Origin: Paraburkholderia sp. BCC1886
Lineage (GTDB): Bacteria > Pseudomonadota > Gammaproteobacteria > Burkholderiales > Burkholderiaceae
Direction of reading: 5' to 3'
DNA length: 64,000 nucleotides
Assembly (NCBI RefSeq): GCF_900996245.1
Contig: NZ_CAAJGK010000041.1
Span: 372,001 to 436,000, forward strand
Positions 11,666-19,479 of this stretch are shown in pieces. The stretch's first letter is position 1; the number at the start of each line of letters is the position of its first letter. The position numbers were made by a program, and so were the translations under genes. A model generated the notes under the pieces. It worked only from the letters and a program-made list of their open reading frames with translations, searched no databases and was not told the DNA's origin.

Positions 11666-13342
11666 ATGGCAAACAGCACCGCCGTCAAGGCGCCGCAACC
11701 GGACGACAACGATCGCCGTTCGATGCAGGCGCGCATGTGGGAAGCCGCGGGTCAGCAGACCGCGGATTATCTGCAGCGCGTGAATCGAACCATCGGGCTA
11801 CGCGGTCTGGATGCCGCGCAACTGGATGCAACCACACCGAGTTTCGATCTGTTGCCGTTCGCCGAGGCCATGGCGCGCCATTGCGTGCTGGTAAGAGAAG
11901 CGCCGAAGGACGATGACGATCACGGCGGCCTGCTGCTGGTGCTGGCCGATCCGTTCGACGCGCATCTGCGCGCGTGGGCCATGCAGCGCGTGAAAAAGCT
12001 GTTTGCATTCGCCTTCTGCGTGCCCGACGATCTGAGCGCGTACCTGGCGATGCACGAGGCCACGCAACGCGCGCTCACGAACGTCAGCATGGACGCGGCG
12101 CAAGCGGTGAACCCCGACGCCGGCGTGGAGATCACGCTGGCGACCCTCGCGGCAGATGTTCATCCGGTGATCCGGCTCGTCAATTCGTCGCTCTACGACG
12201 CATTGCGGGCACGCGCCTCGGACATTCATATCGAGAGCACGGCAACGGGGCTCGTCATCAAATACCGGATCGACGGCGTGTTGCAAAGCACCGCATCGGC
12301 GAGCGGGACCGAGGTGGCGGAGCAGGTGCTCTCGCGCCTGAAAGTGATGTCGGACCTCGATATCGGCGAGCGCCGCGTGCCGCAGGACGGCCGCTTCAAG
12401 GCGATCATCAATCAGCGCGAGATCGACTTCCGGGTGTCGATCATGCCGTCGATTCACGGCGAGGACGCCGTGCTGCGAGTGCTCGACAAGCAGCGCGGCG
12501 AGCAGAGCTCGGCGCCGTTGCGAATCGACGCGATCGGTCATGAAAGCGACATCGTCGAGGCGATTCGCGTGGTCGCTCACGAACCTTATGGCCTCGTGCT
12601 CGTGACCGGGCCGACCGGTTCCGGAAAATCGACCACGCTGTACGCGACGTTATCGGAAATCAACACGGGTGAAGAGAAAATCATCACGATCGAAGACCCC
12701 GTCGAATACGAACTCGAAGGCGTGCTGCAGATTCCGGTGAACGACAAGAAAGGCCTGACCTTCGCGCGCGGTTTGCGCTCCATTCTGCGCCACGACCCGG
12801 ACAAGATTCTGGTCGGCGAAATCCGTGACGGCGAGACCGCGGGCATCGCGGTGCAGGCCGCGCTGACCGGTCACCTCGTGCTGACCTCCGTGCATGCGAA
12901 CAATGTGTTCTCGGTGCTCGACCGCTTCCTGCACATGGGCGTGGACATGCACAGCTTCGTCGATGCGTTGCTGGGTGTGGTCGCGCAACGGCTGATGCGC
13001 AAGAACTGCCCGCATTGCCTGCGTGCCGACGAGCCACCCGACGACGCGCTGCTGCAGGCTTCCGGACTTACGCGCGAACAGGTCAAAGGGTGGAACTTCC
13101 AGCGCGGCGCAGGCTGCGAGGCCTGCCGCAAGACCGGTTATCTGGGCCGCCAGCCGATTGCCGAGGTGCTGCGCTTCAACGACCTGATCAAGCAGTGTTT
13201 CGTCGAGCGTCGGCCGGTGCTCGAACTCAAACAGGTGGCGCGCGACAGCGGTTTCATTCCGATCCGGCACGTTGCGCTGCGCGCGGTCGCGGATGGGCGC
13301 ACCACGCTCGCCGAAGTGAACCGCGTGACGATCGTCGATTAG
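11666..13342 (+). CDS. gspE: Secretion ATPase GspE-like
   Basis: Hexameric cytoplasmic ATPase that powers pseudopilus assembly, 558 residues. Walker A is GPTGSGKST at 315-323, Walker B ILVGEIRD at 381-388 and the His box TGHLVLTSVH at 401-410. A zinc-binding tetracysteine is present as CPHC (448-451) and CEAC (484-487), as in GspE and PilB. The N-terminal domain (about 1-160) is divergent from standard GspE. The start is 4 bp after the gspF stop behind a GGGGTGAAG. It is followed by a 90-bp AGCAA-rich spacer before the next gene. Confidence 0.94.
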   Translation: MANSTAVKAPQPDDNDRRSMQARMWEAAGQQTADYLQRVNRTIGLRGLDAAQLDATTPSFDLLPFAEAMARHCVLVREAPKDDDDHGGLLLVLADPFDAHLRAWAMQRVKKLFAFAFCVPDDLSAYLAMHEATQRALTNVSMDAAQAVNPDAGVEITLATLAADVHPVIRLVNSSLYDALRARASDIHIESTATGLVIKYRIDGVLQSTASASGTEVAEQVLSRLKVMSDLDIGERRVPQDGRFKAIINQREIDFRVSIMPSIHGEDAVLRVLDKQRGEQSSAPLRIDAIGHESDIVEAIRVVAHEPYGLVLVTGPTGSGKSTTLYATLSEINTGEEKIITIEDPVEYELEGVLQIPVNDKKGLTFARGLRSILRHDPDKILVGEIRDGETAGIAVQAALTGHLVLTSVHANNVFSVLDRFLHMGVDMHSFVDALLGVVAQRLMRKNCPHCLRADEPPDDALLQASGLTREQVKGWNFQRGAGCEACRKTGYLGRQPIAEVLRFNDLIKQCFVERRPVLELKQVARDSGFIPIRHVALRAVADGRTTLAEVNRVTIVD

Positions 13343-13432
13343 GCATGGGTTGAGTAGCGAGCAGGCAACTAGCAAACAACGAGCGAGCAGCAAGCAACAA
13401 GCGAGACGGCATTCAGCAAGCGGAGGCATGCG
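13343..13432 (+). other. Low-complexity AGCAA/GCGAG-rich spacer
   Basis: The 90 bp between gspE and the PilM-like gene are built of imperfect repeats of AGCAAGC, AACAAGCGAG and GAGCAGGC words. It is the largest gap inside the gspG-pseudopilin run. No promoter or terminator was recognised. A ribosome site (GCGGAGG) lies at its 3' end. Confidence 0.5.
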
Positions 13433-14242
13433 ATGTCAACCTGGGTCGGACAACTACTTGGCATGACGAAGTTAAAGACGGGTTCGCCCGATCGCAACGG
13501 CTGGTTTAGCCGCGCCTCGATCTGGCTCGATGGGGAGCATGCCCGTCTGTTCGAACCAGGCGGACGGCAACTCGCCGCGGTGCCGCTCAAAAGCGCGGGC
13601 GACGTGGGCTCGGCGCTGGCCGCGCTCGACTCGCTGATAACGAAACCGGCCCGCCCAGGTTGGCATTCGCTGCGGGTTCTGCTGGGCGCGCCCTTCGTGC
13701 GGTACTTCGTGCTGCCGTGGCGGCCGTTGCCGCGGCCCGCCGACTGGGTCTCGCTCGCGCGTGCGCAGTTCGTGCGCGAAGGACCGGGCGGTGCGGACGG
13801 CTGGCGCTTCGCGGTGCCGGACGGTCAGTGGGGCAACGGCCGCCTCGCGGTCGCCGCGCCGGAGCCGCTGTGCGTCGATATCGTGCGCCTGTGCAAGTCG
13901 CGCCAACTGCGCCTTGCCGCCATCGAACCGGCTTTCATTCACGCGTTGTCGAAGCATCTTCGGCGCATTCACGACGGCGCGATCGCCGTGGTCGAACTCG
14001 AACAGGTGGATGCCGGCTTCGCCATCGCGCATATCGGCTTTCGCGAGCATCGGCAATGGACCGGGTTCATCACGTTGCCCGCCACCGGTTCCGTGGAGGA
14101 CGTGATGCGCGACGCGATGGTCTTATGTACGGCTGCCGTGCCCGAGCGCACGTATGTGATCGCCCCGGCGGGTTTGCAGACGTGGGCGATGCAATCGCCC
14201 GCCGCGCAGTGGCTGCCGTCGCCCTGGGATGCCGCGCCATGA
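13433..14242 (+). CDS. PilM/GspL-like cytoplasmic assembly protein (putative)
   Basis: Soluble 269-residue protein with no membrane segment or signal peptide. Its position between the ATPase and a PilN-like protein, together with ASIWLDGEHARLF near the N-terminus and alternating beta-strand patterns, fits the actin-like fold of PilM or the cytoplasmic part of GspL. Sequence alone is too divergent to prove this. It would link GspE to the bitopic proteins downstream. It overlaps the next gene by ATGA at 14239-14242, so the two are probably translated together. Confidence 0.6.
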   Translation: MSTWVGQLLGMTKLKTGSPDRNGWFSRASIWLDGEHARLFEPGGRQLAAVPLKSAGDVGSALAALDSLITKPARPGWHSLRVLLGAPFVRYFVLPWRPLPRPADWVSLARAQFVREGPGGADGWRFAVPDGQWGNGRLAVAAPEPLCVDIVRLCKSRQLRLAAIEPAFIHALSKHLRRIHDGAIAVVELEQVDAGFAIAHIGFREHRQWTGFITLPATGSVEDVMRDAMVLCTAAVPERTYVIAPAGLQTWAMQSPAAQWLPSPWDAAP

Positions 14243-14853
14243 AAGCGGCGCTGCTCGACCTGACGCGGGCGAATCGTGCGGGCGTCGTACCCGGACTCGT
14301 CGGCCTGATGCTCGCCGCCGTCGTGCTGCTGGGGACGGTGCGCTATCTCGACGCGCTGAAAGAGCAGGGCGCGGCGCTCGACGAGCGCGAGAGCGCGATT
14401 GCCAGCGAGGAAGGCCGGCGCGAGCTGATCAGCCGCGCGCACCGGCAACCCGACAATCCGCGCGCCGCGCAACTGATGGCCCAGCAGAAGTACGCGACGG
14501 AGCCGGCACGCGATCTGATCGAAGGCGGCTGGCGGCCGAATATCGCGTTCCTGACGATGGAGATTGCCACTGCGTCGCGCGAAATCAACATGGTGTTCGA
14601 AACGCGTTCGGTGCAGGAGGCGCTGTCGTATAGCGACTGGCTCGAGGCTCAGGCGGGCACCGAGCGCGTGGTGATCAAGCGGCAGGCGGAAAAACCCGGG
14701 CCGCCGGTGAAGTCGGTGGAGACCACGTTGCAGATCACGTGGCGGGCAGCGGGGCCACGTGATGCCGCGGCAAAACCGGCGGGCGCGTCGGCGACCGCGG
14801 TGTCGGCCCCTGCATCGGCAATCGTGCCGGCATCGACATCGGGGCGGCCATGA
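14239..14853 (+). CDS. PilN-like bitopic inner-membrane protein
   Basis: 204-residue protein with a short cytoplasmic N-terminus, a single membrane helix at about residues 17-35 (GLVGLMLAAVVLLGTV), then a coiled-coil-like stretch (ALKEQGAALDERESAIASEE) and a small periplasmic ferredoxin-like domain. The C-terminus is an Ala/Pro/Ser-rich tail. This is the layout of PilN or of the membrane part of GspL. The start overlaps the preceding stop (ATGA), and its stop overlaps the next start. Confidence 0.65.
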   Translation: MKAALLDLTRANRAGVVPGLVGLMLAAVVLLGTVRYLDALKEQGAALDERESAIASEEGRRELISRAHRQPDNPRAAQLMAQQKYATEPARDLIEGGWRPNIAFLTMEIATASREINMVFETRSVQEALSYSDWLEAQAGTERVVIKRQAEKPGPPVKSVETTLQITWRAAGPRDAAAKPAGASATAVSAPASAIVPASTSGRP

Positions 14854-15368
14854 ATCGCGGATTGTGGGAGTTGCGTCGCCTGCGTTGGCGCCTTGGCAAC
14901 TTCGGCCTGCTGGCCGCATTGATGATCGTCGTCGCGGCCACTATCGCGTTGCTGGAGATACGCCCCATGCAAAGAGATCTCGAGACGCGCCGTGAAAGTC
15001 TCGCCGTGCGCGAGGCGCGGCTCGTGCAACCGCCGCCGCCGGTACCCGACGACATCGTCGCGAACGGCAACCCGGACCAGCGCTTCGGCATCTTTCTGCA
15101 CAGCTTCCACGCGATGGCGGCGAAGAGCGGTCTGTCGATTCCGCAAGTCGTCTATCAGAGCCCGCAGCAGGACGACCCGGCGGTGCGCCGCTATCTGGTG
15201 GAGAGCACGTTCAGCAGCGACTATCTGCGCCTGCGGGCGTTCATCGCGACTCTGCGGCATCTGGATGGCGTGCGTATCGAGCGCCTGTCGATTACCCGTC
15301 CCAACATCGGGGCGACGCAACTGGAGGTGCGGATTCAATGTTCGTACCTCGTGGAGGTCGCACCGTGA
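14850..15368 (+). CDS. PilO/GspM-like bitopic inner-membrane protein
   Basis: 172-residue protein. One membrane helix lies at about residues 18-38 (NFGLLAALMIVVAATIALLE), followed by a coiled coil (MQRDLETRRESLAVREARL) and a small periplasmic domain ending in a beta strand (QLEVRIQCSYLVEV). This is the PilO/GspM plan, and the protein probably heterodimerises with the PilN-like product. ATGA overlap upstream and GTGA overlap downstream place it in a strictly coupled gene run. Confidence 0.65.
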   Translation: MNRGLWELRRLRWRLGNFGLLAALMIVVAATIALLEIRPMQRDLETRRESLAVREARLVQPPPPVPDDIVANGNPDQRFGIFLHSFHAMAAKSGLSIPQVVYQSPQQDDPAVRRYLVESTFSSDYLRLRAFIATLRHLDGVRIERLSITRPNIGATQLEVRIQCSYLVEVAP

Positions 15369-16060
15369 AACGACTCTTTACCCGTTCACCAATGGCGAGG
15401 CGCCTGAAGTGGATCGTTGCCGTGCTGGTCGTGAGCTTCTGCGCGGCCGTATTCGCGTACTGGAAAAGCGGACAGGAACCGGCGCAGGACACGCAGAGCG
15501 TGCCGGCACCGACGTCCGCCTCCGCGCCGCTTCCAGCGAACGGAGCCTCTAACGGAGCGGCCGACGGAGCGGCCGACGGAGCAGCCAACGGAGCAGCCAA
15601 CGGAGCGGCGACCCGTCAGTCGTCGCCGGTTGGAGCGGCCGCCCGGCGCTCGCCGATTCAGCCTGCCGGCGCGGCGTCTGCGATGTCTGCGGAGGGATCG
15701 ACAGCAGCCAGCCCGGCCGCCTCGGCAACCGTCATTCCCGTCAACCTGTTTCCCGGCCAGAGCTGGCTGCCACCGCCGCCGCCCGCACCCCCGCCGCCGC
15801 CGCCGCCCAAAGACCCGCCGCCGCTGCCGTTCACGGTCCGCGCGGTATGGCTTGCGCAGGAGGGCACGCTGTACGTCGTGCTCAACGGCGGAGGACACGA
15901 GTTACCGGTCTGCGCGAGCTGCCGCAACAAGGGTTTCTTTCGCAAGGGCGACGTGCTGATGGGCACGTACCGGCTCGAGCAGGTGGATCGTCGTGAAGTC
16001 CGCTTCACCTATCTACCCATGAAGCGCACACAGCAGTTGTCATTGTCGGGGGCGAAATGA
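15365..16060 (+). CDS. PilP/GspC-like periplasm-spanning connector
   Basis: 231-residue protein starting at GTG 15365 within the previous stop. A membrane helix lies at about 16-33 (IVAVLVVSFCAAVFAYW). It is followed by a long disordered region with Asn/Asp-Gly-Ala repeats (about 59-77) and a PPPPP-rich segment, then a compact C-terminal beta domain (PFTVRAVWLAQEGTLYVVLNG) with a CASC motif. Such homology-region domains in GspC and PilP dock onto the secretin N-domains. I recall relatives being labelled 'secretion system X translation initiation factor', a name probably caused by the low-complexity region; nothing here resembles an initiation factor. Confidence 0.65.
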   Translation: MKRLFTRSPMARRLKWIVAVLVVSFCAAVFAYWKSGQEPAQDTQSVPAPTSASAPLPANGASNGAADGAADGAANGAANGAATRQSSPVGAAARRSPIQPAGAASAMSAEGSTAASPAASATVIPVNLFPGQSWLPPPPPAPPPPPPPKDPPPLPFTVRAVWLAQEGTLYVVLNGGGHELPVCASCRNKGFFRKGDVLMGTYRLEQVDRREVRFTYLPMKRTQQLSLSGAK

Positions 16061-17982
16061 GCCGAATCCGAGAGATCACCGCCTGGATCGTCGTGGCGTC
16101 GCTCGTCAACGCGTGTTCCAGCGTGCGCCACCCGGAGCTGGAAGAGAGCCTGCAAGGTCTCACGCCGGACGCGGCGCTCGACAGTCTCGCGCAGCAATCC
16201 GCGCAGAAGCCCGACGACATGGAACTGCGCAGCCGCTACCTGCAATTGCGCCGGCAACTGATGACCGACTATCTGCAGCGCGCGACCGCGGCTTACGACT
16301 CGGGTGATATTGCGCAGGCGCAGCAGTGGGCGCAGAAAGCGCAGCAGGCCGCGCCTGGCGACGACAACCCGACCTCGATGCTGCAATGGATCGCGACCCA
16401 GGCGCCGATAGACAGCGCGGTGCACTACGCGGAGTCGATCCGCGCCAGCAAGCCGCAGGAAGCGCTGTCGATTCTGAACGACGTGATTTCGAAGCAGCCC
16501 GGTAACGTGCCGGCCACGCGCCTGCGCGACGAGCTGCTGGCGCCGCAGGAACGGGAACTCGCACCGAAGCTCACGCGCGACATGAGCCAGCCGATCACCG
16601 TGCAGTTTCGCGACCAGCCGCTGATCAGCATTTTCGAACTGGTGTCGAAAATCACCGGATTGAATTTCACGTTCGACAAGGACGTCGCCGCCACCGCGCC
16701 CACGACGATCTACGCGACCAACACGCCGGTCAGTCAGGTGCTCTCGCTGGTGCTGCAGGTGAACCAGCTGGCGAGCAAGGTGGTGGGCGGCAATTCGCTG
16801 CTGATCTATCCGAAACGGCAGGACAAGGAAACGGAATACCGCGATCTGGTGGTGCGCACGTTCTATCTGCAGAATGCGCTGGCGCCGCAGGTCCTCGCGA
16901 TGCTCAAGCAGATGGTGAAGACCCGCGACCTCGTGCTCGACGAGCGGACCAACGCGATCATCATGCGCGACGCGCCCGAGACCATCAAGGTGGCCGAGCG
17001 CCTGATCACCGCGATGGACGTGAGTCCCGCCGAGGTCGTGATGGAAGCGCAGGTGCTCGAAGTGTCCGCGACCGATCTGCTGCAGGCCGGCATTCTTTAT
17101 CCGAGCCGCGTCGATTTCACGGGACAGACGCCCGACACCAACGACACCGGCACGCATACGCCGGGCGTGCTCACGCTCGACGAGCTCCGGCATCTGAACA
17201 GCAGCGACATTCTGGTGCGGCTCGGCGCGCCGTCGGTGGCCATCGACATGCTGCAAAGCCAGGGCAAGACCAAGACGCTCGCCACGCCGCGCATTCGCGT
17301 TCGCAGCCGCGAGAAAGCCAAGGTGCTGATCGGCGACCGCTTGCCGGTGGTTACCACCACGCTGTCGAGCAACTTCAGCACGGAGAGCGTCAACTATCAG
17401 GACGTGGGTCTCACGCTCGAAGTGGCGCCGGTCGTGGTCGATAACGACGACGTGCAGGTGAAGCTGAAGATGGAAGTGTCGAACGTGACCGATACGATCA
17501 CCACCAGCAGCGGACTGGTCGCGTATCAGATCGGCACGCGCACGGCGGAGACGGTCATGAACGTGCGCAACAACCAGACGCAGATTCTCGCCGGCCTGCT
17601 TCAGCGCAGCGAGCGCGATTCCGGCCAGGGGTTGCCGGGCCTTAGCCGGATTCCGTTTCTCGATCGCATCTTCGGCACGAAGACCAATAACGAAAGCCAG
17701 ACCGAACTCATCTTGCTGCTGACGCCGCATATCGTGCGCGGCCAGGGCATGCCGGCCGGCAACGTCGTCAATTTCGATTCGGGTACCGACACGCGTATCG
17801 GCATCGAGCGCGAACGGATGCCGGGTGGGCAGAACGTGGTGATTCCGCCGCAAGGCGTGCGCGTGCCGCCGCCACCCATCGAGCTTCCGGCAACGCCCCC
17901 CGCCGCGCCGTCACGGCCGGTCACGAGCAGCGACGCGCCGGTCCCGGTGCCCGGCAAACCGCAGGCGACGCTTCATGACTAA
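16057..17982 (+). CDS. gspD: Outer-membrane secretin (GspD/PilQ-like lipoprotein)
   Basis: Secretin of 641 residues forming the outer-membrane channel. A lipoprotein-type signal ends at a possible lipobox VNAC (Cys20), so it may self-target without a pilotin. Residues about 30-170 are helical and TPR-like. They are followed by an STN/N0 domain (ITVQFRDQPLISIFELVSK), an N1-type domain and the secretin core. The core ends with VPFLDRIFG-like IPFLDRIFGTK and ELILLLTPHIV, the signature of the family. A Pro-rich tail closes the protein. It overlaps its upstream neighbour by ATGA and the next pseudopilin by 8 bp. Confidence 0.93.
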   Translation: MSRIREITAWIVVASLVNACSSVRHPELEESLQGLTPDAALDSLAQQSAQKPDDMELRSRYLQLRRQLMTDYLQRATAAYDSGDIAQAQQWAQKAQQAAPGDDNPTSMLQWIATQAPIDSAVHYAESIRASKPQEALSILNDVISKQPGNVPATRLRDELLAPQERELAPKLTRDMSQPITVQFRDQPLISIFELVSKITGLNFTFDKDVAATAPTTIYATNTPVSQVLSLVLQVNQLASKVVGGNSLLIYPKRQDKETEYRDLVVRTFYLQNALAPQVLAMLKQMVKTRDLVLDERTNAIIMRDAPETIKVAERLITAMDVSPAEVVMEAQVLEVSATDLLQAGILYPSRVDFTGQTPDTNDTGTHTPGVLTLDELRHLNSSDILVRLGAPSVAIDMLQSQGKTKTLATPRIRVRSREKAKVLIGDRLPVVTTTLSSNFSTESVNYQDVGLTLEVAPVVVDNDDVQVKLKMEVSNVTDTITTSSGLVAYQIGTRTAETVMNVRNNQTQILAGLLQRSERDSGQGLPGLSRIPFLDRIFGTKTNNESQTELILLLTPHIVRGQGMPAGNVVNFDSGTDTRIGIERERMPGGQNVVIPPQGVRVPPPPIELPATPPAAPSRPVTSSDAPVPVPGKPQATLHD

Positions 17983-18442
17983 GGGTTTCACACTCATCGA
18001 GTTGCTGGTGACGCTGGCGATCATCGCGACGCTGGCGACGGTCGCGCTGCCGCTGACTCAGGTGGCGGCGCAACGCGAGAGAGAAGAGGAGCTCAAACAT
18101 GCGCTCTGGCAGATCCGCGATGCGATCGACGCGTACAAGCTTGCCGGCGACGCCGGCAAGATCGATCGCCAGGTTGGGGATAGCGGCTATCCCGCGAGTC
18201 TCGAGGTGCTCGTCGACGGGGTGGCCGACAAGACGAGCGCGACTCAATCGCGACTCTATTTCCTGCGGCGTATTCCGCGTGATCCATTGTGCGATTGTCC
18301 GAGCCGAAGCGATGCGCAGACGTGGGGCAAGCGCAGCTACGCCAGCCCACCGGATTCGCCCAGCGAAGGCAACGACGTGTACGACGTGTATTCCCTGGCC
18401 GACGGCGACGGACTCGACGGCATTCCATTCCGCAAGTGGTAG
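17975..18442 (+). CDS. Pseudopilin, GspG-like 2
   Basis: 155-residue type IV pilin-like protein with a very short leader: MTKG-FTLIELLVTLAII, canonical Gly at -1 and Glu at +5. The C-terminal domain has two nearby cysteines (CDCPSR) and a terminal VYDVYSLADGDGLDG segment resembling the GspG calcium loop. The start overlaps the secretin end by 8 bp. It is likely a minor or second major subunit of the pseudopilus. Confidence 0.88.
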   Translation: MTKGFTLIELLVTLAIIATLATVALPLTQVAAQREREEELKHALWQIRDAIDAYKLAGDAGKIDRQVGDSGYPASLEVLVDGVADKTSATQSRLYFLRRIPRDPLCDCPSRSDAQTWGKRSYASPPDSPSEGNDVYDVYSLADGDGLDGIPFRKW

Positions 18443-18447
18443 ACGTC

Positions 18448-18825
18448 ATGAAGAAAAACGGCTTCCGGGCCTTTACGTTGATTGAACTGCTGGTGGTGCT
18501 CGCCATCATCGCGACGCTGCTGACGGTGGTCGTGCCGCGCTATTTCGGGCAGGTCGACAAGGCGCGCGAAACCGTGCTGCACGAAAACCTCAGCGTGCTG
18601 CGCGATTCGATCGACCGTTTCCGCGCCGACCAGGGACGTTATCCGCAAACGCTGGATGAACTGGTCGAGCGGCATTACCTGCGCGAAGTACCGATGGACA
18701 CGATCACGCAAAGCCGCAGCACATGGAAGACCGCACCGGCGCCCGACGGCAAGCCGGGCGTGTACGACGTGCATAGCGGTGGACAGGGAAAGGCTAAAGA
18801 TGGCACGGACTACAGCAGCTGGTAA
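18448..18825 (+). CDS. Pseudopilin, GspG-like 3 (Ala at the cleavage site)
   Basis: 125-residue pseudopilin starting at ATG 18448, five bases after the previous stop. The leader is MKKNGFRA followed by FTLIELLVVLAII, so the residue at -1 is Ala instead of the normal Gly. Prepilin peptidases tolerate Ala poorly to moderately in studied systems. The C-terminal portion contains VYDVHSGGQGKAKDG, again like a GspG calcium loop. The stop overlaps the start of the next gene. Confidence 0.87.
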   Translation: MKKNGFRAFTLIELLVVLAIIATLLTVVVPRYFGQVDKARETVLHENLSVLRDSIDRFRADQGRYPQTLDELVERHYLREVPMDTITQSRSTWKTAPAPDGKPGVYDVHSGGQGKAKDGTDYSSW

Positions 18826-19315
18826 GCGCAGGTGCTGCGCGACGACACTTCGCCGGCGGCAGAAGGGCTTCAGCTTTCTGCTCGCGCTGCTGTGCGTCGC
18901 GCTGATGAGTCTTTATCTGTTCAAGGTCGCCGAGATGTGGAGTCTGCGGACCCAGCGTCTTCAGGAGCAGGAGTTGTTGCGTAACGGTGATGCGATCCGG
19001 CGCGCGATCGAAGCGTACGTGCTGGCCGAAACGAACGGCGCGTTCCCGCGCACATTCGACGATCTGGTGAGCGACCCGCGGACCTCGTTCGCGCGACGGT
19101 TTTTACGCCGGGCGTATGCGGATCCGCTGACGCAGCAGGACTGGAAATTCATTCGCGGGCCGCAGGGCGAATTGTATGGCGTGTATAGCGGGGCGGAGGG
19201 CGTGCCCTTGAAGCAGGACGAATTCCCCGATACGTATGCGAGTTTTGCTTTGCAGAAGAGTTACGAGGAATGGAAGTTCGTGTACTACCCGAGCGGCGGA
19301 ATGATGCGGCGCTGA
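18800..19315 (+). CDS. Pseudopilin-like protein lacking Glu5
   Basis: 171-residue protein starting at ATG 18800, overlapping the preceding gene by 26 bp. After a basic leader (about 22 residues) it has QKG-FSFLLALLCVALMSLYL, which looks like a prepilin cleavage site and helix but lacks the Glu at mature position 5. In type II systems loss of this Glu is typical of GspK, the tip subunit. The rest (AIRRAIEAYVLAETNG, YADPLTQQDWKFIRGP) resembles GspG-type globular domains. It is the last component of the secretion machine before the second chitinase. Confidence 0.8.
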   Translation: MARTTAAGKRRCCATTLRRRQKGFSFLLALLCVALMSLYLFKVAEMWSLRTQRLQEQELLRNGDAIRRAIEAYVLAETNGAFPRTFDDLVSDPRTSFARRFLRRAYADPLTQQDWKFIRGPQGELYGVYSGAEGVPLKQDEFPDTYASFALQKSYEEWKFVYYPSGGMMRR

Positions 19316-19479
19316 GGGTGAAGCAGCGGAGGCACCCGCGCTGTCGCGCGGCGGATGCCGTGGTCGATCGTGCGGCGCCTGCCAGGGCGCTCACGCTGAC
19401 CGGTTCGGCCGGCGTTTGGTGTTGGCCGTGCTGGCGGTGCGGGTCGTGCTGATCGTGTTTGATTGTTGGGAGAATCGCA

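Noticed and set aside
16009..17853. 614-codon antisense frame over the secretin
   Set aside because: His/Arg/Gln-rich shadow typical of GC-rich codon bias; the plus-strand secretin is unambiguous.
9978..19315. Competence or twitching pilus locus
   Set aside because: No pilT, no major pilin with a type IV pilin signature, no comEA-like gene; the GspG calcium-loop features and flanking chitinases favour secretion.
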